A stretch of 36,151 nucleotides of DNA from Vairimorpha ceranae (taxonomy: Eukaryota > Microsporidia > Nosematidae): contig NW_020169339.1 of the NCBI RefSeq assembly GCF_000988165.1, positions 1-36,151 on the forward strand, given 5' to 3'. Each line of letters starts with the position of its first letter. The stretch's first letter is position 1. The notes under the pieces were generated by a model. That model had not been told where the DNA came from and searched no databases. It saw only the letters and a list, made by a program, of their open reading frames with translations. The translations under genes and the position numbers were made by a program. Shown piece by piece: positions 31,428 through 36,151 of the stretch.

Positions 31428-31499
31428 GGGCGATACCGGGATTTGAACCCGGGACCTCCTGCACCCTAAGCAGACATCATACCACTAGACTATATCACC
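31428..31499 (-). tRNA. tRNA-Pro (AGG)
   Basis: 72 nt, no intron. The acceptor stem is GGTGATA against TATCGCC with discriminator C. The anticodon stem TCTGC/GCAGG encloses loop TTAGGGT with anticodon AGG. The T arm is CCGGG-TTCAAAT-CCCGG. The body resembles eukaryotic tRNA-Pro. A T run (ATTTTTT on the minus strand, 31421-31427) directly follows as the Pol III stop. A 6-bp leader hairpin reaches into nucleotides 1-3. Confidence 0.93.
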
Positions 31500-31515
31500 T
31501 CGTTCTTGGCGAGGT
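31497..31515 (-). other. Leader hairpin overlapping the tRNA-Pro 5' end
   Basis: Read on the minus strand, ACCTCG (31515-31510), a 7-base loop and CGAGGT (31502-31497) form a perfect 6-bp stem. The last three bases, GGT, are nucleotides 1-3 of the tRNA. The hairpin would compete with the acceptor stem in the precursor. Confidence 0.6.
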
Positions 31516-31777
31516 TAGTTTACAGAAATAATTTTAAGCGTGTTGTATTACAAATATTATTTTGATAATTATTTAACTTTTATATTTACAATAAAAAATA
31601 TTCAACTCTGGAATGATGGAAATAAAAAAATAAGTTTAACAAACGATATTATACATTAAAAATACAAGCACCGTTTTTATAATTAAAATAATACATATAA
31701 ACTATTCATCACTTTTTTGTATTGTATAATGACAAAACTTATTCTTGTAAGACTTGTAAATAAATTTTTTATTTTTA
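31500..31777. other. Intergenic stretch between tRNA-Pro and the Ctf4-like gene
   Basis: Apart from the tRNA leader hairpin, I see only A+T-rich sequence. Confidence 0.4.
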
Positions 31778-33658
31778 CTACCATTCACCTTCACTTGAAA
31801 AACTATCAACTTCAAATTTCTTAATATTTACACTTGATTTAGTATTATTTTGTATATTTTCCTTATAAACATCTAGAGGAAAGTTTATATCTTTAAACTC
31901 CACATTTGGAGACGGTAGTATTTTACTATTCGTGTTTAAATAAACTAACCTGTTTCCTATTACAGTTAGTGGATACTTTATATCTTTAAACAATAGATAT
32001 GTTAATTTATTATATAAAGTATAAATATCATTATTAATTTTATAGTATAATTTATCGTTATAGCAAGTGGCCCACGTCACCTTACAAGGCAGAGTATATT
32101 CTTCTGTAGATGTAAACAATTCAATTACTGTTAATTTATCTGCAAATACAAAAATATATTTAGAACTGGTTAATATATAACTTATATTGGTTATATAAAA
32201 GTTAAATATTTCTTTACCATCACAGTCATATACTATTGTTAATCCATTGCTTATTAAAACGTAGTTATCTGTACACGCCACAACTGCGTCATTGTTACTT
32301 AGATCTTTTGTCCACTTATTTTTTCCGTAAAAAAAGGCAGTACTAGTATTACATAATAAGATATTTTTATTATAAAATGTTCCAATAGTACAGTCATTAT
32401 AATCGCTAAGTTCTATATTCTGTTTAGATTTGTCATGAAAGATTAACTCGACTTTATTAAATTCTGGACCTTTTATAGACACTAAATATCCGATATCATT
32501 ATAAAACAGTAGACTACAATCTTGTGAATCATTAATAGGAAATACACTGTTATGTACAATAGATATTTCTTCTTCTGAGCTACTACTGTCTATTACCTTC
32601 TTCTTACGAATCTTTATTCTTTTCTCTAAATTTTTATCATCAAATAAATTTTTAAGGTTAGTGGACACATTTGATCGCTTTTTTTCAGACCCTTTTAGTC
32701 GTTTTGTTTCAGACCCTTTTAGTCGTTTTATTTCGTCACTTTCATCAGAAATATATTCATCTTCATAGTAATCATCTTCATCTGTATAATATTCATCACC
32801 ATTATAATTATATTCTTCATCCTCGTTAATTTTAACAATTTTTTCTTGTATTTTGTTTTCTTCAAATACTATATTAATCATCTCATCGTATACATCATCT
32901 AATACATTATTTACTATTTCTTTACTTTTATCATAAAATCCTATAAGTCTATTACGATCTTCGTCATATATAAAATCTATAAAACTTTTTTGTATTTCTT
33001 TAATTACCTGTTTATTATTAAAATCGTACACGATTATTCTATCATATGACATAACAAACAGTACGCCGCCGTTTCGAGAAAATGTGTATTTTTTTATGTA
33101 GCTGTCTAGTTGTAGATACGAACTTAATGAATTACGCGTCAGACAGTAAAGAATGCTTTTTTCGGCAATAAAAATATAAAATTTAAACACAAATAATGGT
33201 TCTACAAGATCATACACAACTAGTGAGGGGTAGCTTGTTACTTTACCACTTAAATCACTCACTAATATTTGTTCACCGTTACTAATAATATCTAGAATGG
33301 GAAGATTATGAGAATACGTTTTAAATACTGAAAGTTTGGATGATTTATATTTAAATTTAATAAGTGTTCCATCACTATATCCTGCATAAATAAAATCGTC
33401 AAGCGTGGCGAGCGCACACAATGCATTGTTTTTGGTAGATGAAGTGTGCAATTTAGTTGGTGTGTACGTTTTTAGGCAAAAATGTACTAAAGTTCCATCG
33501 TATTGTCCATACAATAGTATCGTGGGTGTAAAAAGAGCTATAGATTGTGGTGTAGGCTTTCTTATTGCGTGTTTTTCTTTTAGAGTAGGTAAATCTATTA
33601 TCTGTAATTTTGTGTCCGTTAATTTTATTATAAGATTTTTTGTACTTAGAAGCTTCAT
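31778..33658 (-). CDS. CTF4: Ctf4/WDHD1-like replisome adaptor
   Basis: 626 residues with a likely Ctf4 layout. A beta-propeller-like N-terminal part (about 1-260) contains WD-type repeats such as YGQYDGTLV and YAGYSDGTLIKF. A linker (279-365) is acidic (EDEEYNYNGDEYYTDEDD) and then basic (KRIKIRKKK), with SSSSEEE and a tandem KRLKGSE repeat. A second beta-rich part (about 375-600) follows the order of the Ctf4/WDHD1 central propeller: FYNDIGYLVSI, a VELIFHD block, WTKDLSN before a repeat, and ITNISYI. The C-terminal HMG-like part of animal WDHD1 is absent. Ctf4 links CMG (through GINS) to Pol alpha and other clients. CCC at 33664-33666 lies five bases before the ATG. The assignment is from block order by eye; a profile search should confirm it. 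Confidence 0.65.
   Translation of the reverse strand: MKLLSTKNLIIKLTDTKLQIIDLPTLKEKHAIRKPTPQSIALFTPTILLYGQYDGTLVHFCLKTYTPTKLHTSSTKNNALCALATLDDFIYAGYSDGTLIKFKYKSSKLSVFKTYSHNLPILDIISNGEQILVSDLSGKVTSYPSLVVYDLVEPLFVFKFYIFIAEKSILYCLTRNSLSSYLQLDSYIKKYTFSRNGGVLFVMSYDRIIVYDFNNKQVIKEIQKSFIDFIYDEDRNRLIGFYDKSKEIVNNVLDDVYDEMINIVFEENKIQEKIVKINEDEEYNYNGDEYYTDEDDYYEDEYISDESDEIKRLKGSETKRLKGSEKKRSNVSTNLKNLFDDKNLEKRIKIRKKKVIDSSSSEEEISIVHNSVFPINDSQDCSLLFYNDIGYLVSIKGPEFNKVELIFHDKSKQNIELSDYNDCTIGTFYNKNILLCNTSTAFFYGKNKWTKDLSNNDAVVACTDNYVLISNGLTIVYDCDGKEIFNFYITNISYILTSSKYIFVFADKLTVIELFTSTEEYTLPCKVTWATCYNDKLYYKINNDIYTLYNKLTYLLFKDIKYPLTVIGNRLVYLNTNSKILPSPNVEFKDINFPLDVYKENIQNNTKSSVNIKKFEVDSFSSEGEW
32687..32729 (-). 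repeat. 21-nt tandem repeat within the Ctf4-like gene
   Basis: CAGACCCTTTTAGTCGTTTT occurs twice with a 21-nt period and encodes the repeated KRLKGSE in the charged linker. It keeps the reading frame. Confidence 0.7.
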
Positions 33659-33801
33659 AAAAAGGGCATTAAAATATTGAACAAACAGTAATTATTCTTT
33701 GATAATGTACATAATAAGTAGTTGTTTACAATAAATAATTAAAAATAATAATTTGTACGTATACTCCTTTTTGTTATATAAGATTTTTATAATTTGTAAG
33801 A

Positions 33802-34053
33802 ATGAAAGCTTTTAAAAATCTAACAATACAAGAAAAACCAAGAAGAACAAAACAAGAGTATAAGAGAGAAGTATACAATATAATTAGAAAAAATAAAAAA
33901 TATCAAAATGATTTACATTACGAATATTTTGTTGTAGAGTTATGTAAAGGATTACTGGAAAATGTAGATAGAGAAATAATTAACGAAGTTATAAAAGTTT
34001 TACAAAAAATGAAACAAAAATGTAAATATGAATCATCCAGTACAGAATCCTGA
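33802..34053 (+). CDS. Small Lys-rich protein, unknown
   Basis: 83 residues, basic at the start (KPRRTKQEYKREVYNIIRKNKK), then a helical segment (FVVELCKGLLENVDREIINEVIKVLQKMKQK) and a Ser-rich tail (ESSSTES). No family is recognised. The composition and helix pattern look like a real protein, and it fits the compact layout, divergent from the Ctf4-like gene (143-base gap). No CCC motif is visible before the ATG. The stop codon TGA (34051-34053) lies inside the leader hairpin of the next gene, tRNA-Phe, leaving only 11 bases between stop and tRNA. Confidence 0.6.
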   Translation: MKAFKNLTIQEKPRRTKQEYKREVYNIIRKNKKYQNDLHYEYFVVELCKGLLENVDREIINEVIKVLQKMKQKCKYESSSTES

Positions 34054-34067
34054 CAATTTTGTCAGGA
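34048..34067 (+). other. Leader hairpin overlapping the tRNA-Phe 5' end
   Basis: TCCTGACAA and TTGTCAGGA form a perfect 9-bp inverted repeat around TT. Its last three bases, GGA (34065-34067), are nucleotides 1-3 of tRNA-Phe, and its left arm contains the upstream gene's TGA stop. The arrangement matches the leader hairpin of tRNA-Pro. Confidence 0.65.
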
Positions 34068-34136
34068 AGATTAGCTCAGTGGGAGAGCATCAGACTGAAG
34101 ATCTGAGGGTCCCGGGTTCGAGTCCCGGATCTTCCA
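34065..34136 (+). tRNA. tRNA-Phe (GAA)
   Basis: 72 nt, no intron. The acceptor stem is GGAAGAT against ATCTTCC with discriminator A. The D stem is GCTC/GAGC. The anticodon stem TCAGA/TCTGA encloses loop CTGAAGA with anticodon GAA. The T arm is CCGGG-TTCGAGT-CCCGG. TTTT at 34137-34140 follows as the Pol III stop. Confidence 0.95.
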
Positions 34137-34454
34137 TTTTAAAAAATGATTTTTTTTGTAAACAGTTATTTGTGGCAGAAAAATAAGTGCTTAAATTAAT
34201 AAATAGATAAAATTTAATTGAAACAAAAAAGCTGAAGAATCTATGTACTTGAGTATAAAAAGAAGTAGCATTTGTAGGATGTATTAATAAAAATTAAGCA
34301 TAAATGTGTGCTTGACATGTAATGTATTTTACATGTCAATATTTAAATAATTATAATAAAATAAACTCATTTTAATCTTAACAGTACTATTAAATAAATT
34401 TTCAATTAAAATTTATTTTAAAAACTAAAAACATAAAAAATAAATTAAAATACT
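34137..34454. other. Intergenic stretch with a strong hairpin
   Basis: Apart from the tRNA stop, it contains the hairpin at 34312-34339. No gene seen. Confidence 0.45.
34312..34339. repeat. 11-bp hairpin with TTGACATGT core
   Basis: TTGACATGTAA (34312-34322) and TTACATGTCAA (34329-34339) form a perfect stem around TGTATT. It lies about 115 bases beyond the stop of SUB2, on its 3' side. It could act in mRNA end formation or be a protein site. The core matches the palindrome at 3946-3957. Confidence 0.5.
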
Positions 34455-35648
34455 TTATTCAATTTTACTTATCGCTATCTCAAACCTGCTTTGTATTTCA
34501 TTTAACTTAATCCTATCTTCTTCATTACATATAAATGACACAGCTTGTCCTTCTGTCTCAAATCTACCTGCACGTCCCACTCTGTGTAGATATGTTTCCG
34601 GCGAATCAGGCATATCAAAATTAATTACAAAATTTACATCTTGTACATCTATCCCTCTAGACATCAAATCTGTAGTAACCATAATCCTATATTCGTATTT
34701 TTTAAAACTTAACAACCTTTCTTTTCTTTCATCAGATTTCAGTCCTGCATGTAAATCACCGGCCACTAGCCCTTTCTCTTTTAAAAAGTTGCATATTTTT
34801 GTAGGAAGAAGTTTAGCAGCAGTAAAAATCATTGCTTGATTATAAGTAGTAGAGTTAAGTACACTAACTAATTTGTTTAACTTATTACTCTGTTCCACTT
34901 CTACATACGACTGTTTTAATCCATAAAGTGTTAGTTTAGATTCATCGTCTACTCTAACGATAAAAGGATTATCTAAAAATCTAAGACATTCATCAGTGGT
35001 GTATTTATTCAAAGTGGCAGTAAACATTAATGTCTGTTTGTTGCGTGGCGTATTAATAAATACTTCTTGTGTATCACATCTCATATCAATATCACCTATC
35101 ATTTTATCACATTCGTCCATAACAAAAAATTTAACGTGTTTTAAGTTAAGAGCCCTACGTTTAACAATTTCTGCTAATCTACCAGGTGTACCAATAAGAA
35201 CAGAGGGTGAACATGTACCAAGTAATTTAATATCTTCTTCAATATCATTACCACCATAAACCGCACCTACAGACACATTATCCATCTTCTTACTAAATCT
35301 CAGATATTCTTGTTTTACCTGTTCAGCCATTTCTTTTGTGTGTACCATCACAATAATAACAGTTTCTTTATCAACTACTTTAAGCTGTTGCAAAGTAGAT
35401 AGAACAAAAACCGCTGTCTTTCCTGTACCACTTTTGGCTTGACATAATAAATCTTGACCTAAAATAGCTTTAGGAATGGCCATTTGTTGAACTTCACTAG
35501 GGTGCTCAAAAGCAGCATCTTTTATTGATTCCATAAGTTCATCACGAAGTAAAAAATCTTTAAATTGCGCAGATGACTTAAGTTTAGTCTGCGACTTTTT
35601 AACTGTTTGTAAATCTTCACGGTAATCAATTAATTCGTCGTCGCTCAT
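34455..35648 (-). CDS. SUB2: SUB2/UAP56 DECD-box RNA helicase
   Basis: 397 residues. SUB2/UAP56 (DDX39B) is an SF2 RNA-dependent ATPase that acts in spliceosome assembly and, in TREX, loads export factors on mRNA in the nucleus. Motifs in order: Q motif FEHPSEVQ (47-54), Walker A AKSGTGKT (71-78), GTPGR, DECD (178-181), which marks this subfamily rather than DEAD, TAT in place of SAT (210-212), SRGIDV and HRVGRAGR (355-362). Animal UAP56 has HRVARAGR, so this copy keeps the general SF2 form. The N-terminus (MSDDELIDYREDL) keeps the acidic start of the family. CCCC at 35655-35658 precedes the ATG. It fits the eS8 intron and the LSm protein as evidence of live splicing and export. Confidence 0.93.
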   Translation of the reverse strand: MSDDELIDYREDLQTVKKSQTKLKSSAQFKDFLLRDELMESIKDAAFEHPSEVQQMAIPKAILGQDLLCQAKSGTGKTAVFVLSTLQQLKVVDKETVIIVMVHTKEMAEQVKQEYLRFSKKMDNVSVGAVYGGNDIEEDIKLLGTCSPSVLIGTPGRLAEIVKRRALNLKHVKFFVMDECDKMIGDIDMRCDTQEVFINTPRNKQTLMFTATLNKYTTDECLRFLDNPFIVRVDDESKLTLYGLKQSYVEVEQSNKLNKLVSVLNSTTYNQAMIFTAAKLLPTKICNFLKEKGLVAGDLHAGLKSDERKERLLSFKKYEYRIMVTTDLMSRGIDVQDVNFVINFDMPDSPETYLHRVGRAGRFETEGQAVSFICNEEDRIKLNEIQSRFEIAISKIE

Positions 35649-35658
35649 TGAAGAGGGG

Positions 35659-36097
35659 TAAAATAAAAAAAAATATAAGGATTAAATTAACAAGAAAAAT
35701 CTTTTTAAAAACCTTGAATAAAAAAATAAATCCAAAACAAGCTATTAAAAAATGTTTCCTATTTTACAAAAAAATAAGGTTTTATAATTGGATGCAGTTT
35801 TCAGTTAGGTATGAAACTGTAAGTTTATACAGATAAGTTTAATACTTTTTGACAAATTACCAGTACAATTTGGTCTTTATAATTAATGATCTTTTAAAAC
35901 ATGTGCTATGTTGATAATTGGACAACACGGTTACAACAATATTACAAAAAAAAATTAAGTAGCTTCTCTCTACTCAAATAGATAATTAGAATTTACAAAT
36001 TTTATATTTGTATTATCATATTTTTAAGAAATATTTTTAACATTTAAACGGTTATTAAAAAAATTTAAAGGAAAACAAATTAGTATATTGATATTTA
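35659..36097. other. A+T-rich intergenic stretch
   Basis: No gene seen. The 62-codon plus-strand open frame starting at 35648 overlaps the SUB2 start and is rich in Lys and Ile from poly-A tracts, so I do not call it. Confidence 0.5.
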
Positions 36098-36151
36098 TTA
36101 CTCAACTTTAAATTTTAACTTCTGCTTCATAAAACTTCTCGTAGCATTGTT
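36098..36151 (-). CDS. 3' end of a truncated protein-coding gene
   Basis: On the minus strand the frame is open from the window edge for 17 codons (NNATRSFMKQKLKFKVE) to TAA (36098-36100). The codons at the edge are less A+T-biased than the flank, as expected of coding sequence. Too short to identify. Confidence 0.4.
   Translation of the reverse strand, partial: NNATRSFMKQKLKFKVE

Noticed and set aside
35648..35836. 62-codon plus-strand open frame at the SUB2 start
   Set aside because: Lys/Ile-rich translation of poly-A tracts; its start overlaps the SUB2 start codon and the CCCC motif.
1..36151. CRISPR arrays, bacterial operons, rRNA genes
   Set aside because: No regularly spaced repeats, no Shine-Dalgarno pattern and no rRNA sequence seen; the intron and gene set are eukaryotic.

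Overview
The window looks like nuclear DNA from a microsporidian, probably close to Nosema/Vairimorpha, but the species cannot be fixed from sequence alone. The base composition is extremely A+T-rich. Housekeeping proteins are compact. CCCC- or GGGG-type motifs sit just upstream of start codons. The ribosomal protein gene eS8 carries a 31-nt intron right after its start codon. Two intron-less tRNA genes with oligo-T stops are also eukaryotic in character.

The window has two compartments. Bases 1 to about 26,600 are gene-poor. They hold two intact members and one decayed member of an unrecognised Asn/Ser-rich protein family (2431-3756, 9751-11061 and about 23,210-24,274, all on the minus strand). 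They also hold three secretory proteins with no recognised family on the plus strand (14199, 18037/18049 and 21997). The rest is transposon debris: at least four decayed Merlin/IS1595 (ISXO2-like) transposases, a decayed Tc1/mariner element with long inverted arms and a second small element beside it, a solitary transposon end, and a duplicated repeat of about 270 bp. Long stretches between these show no gene.

From about 26,700 to 35,650 the window is gene-dense and conserved: an LSm3-like protein, CDC45, a small coiled-coil protein, a fungal-type DUF8032 protein with a duplicated domain, eS8 (RPS8) with its intron, tRNA-Pro(AGG), a Ctf4/WDHD1-like replisome protein, a small lysine-rich protein, tRNA-Phe(GAA) and the SUB2/UAP56 DECD-box helicase. 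Short ends of two further genes touch the window edges.

These genes fit together functionally. CDC45 and the Ctf4-like protein both belong to the replisome. The LSm protein, SUB2 and the eS8 intron indicate that splicing and mRNA export are retained. The most unusual signals are the hidden 4-nt first exon of eS8, 5' leader hairpins on both tRNAs that each reach exactly to mature tRNA nucleotide 3, the degenerate second DUF8032 copy, and the three-member family whose copies share the sequence just upstream of the ATG.
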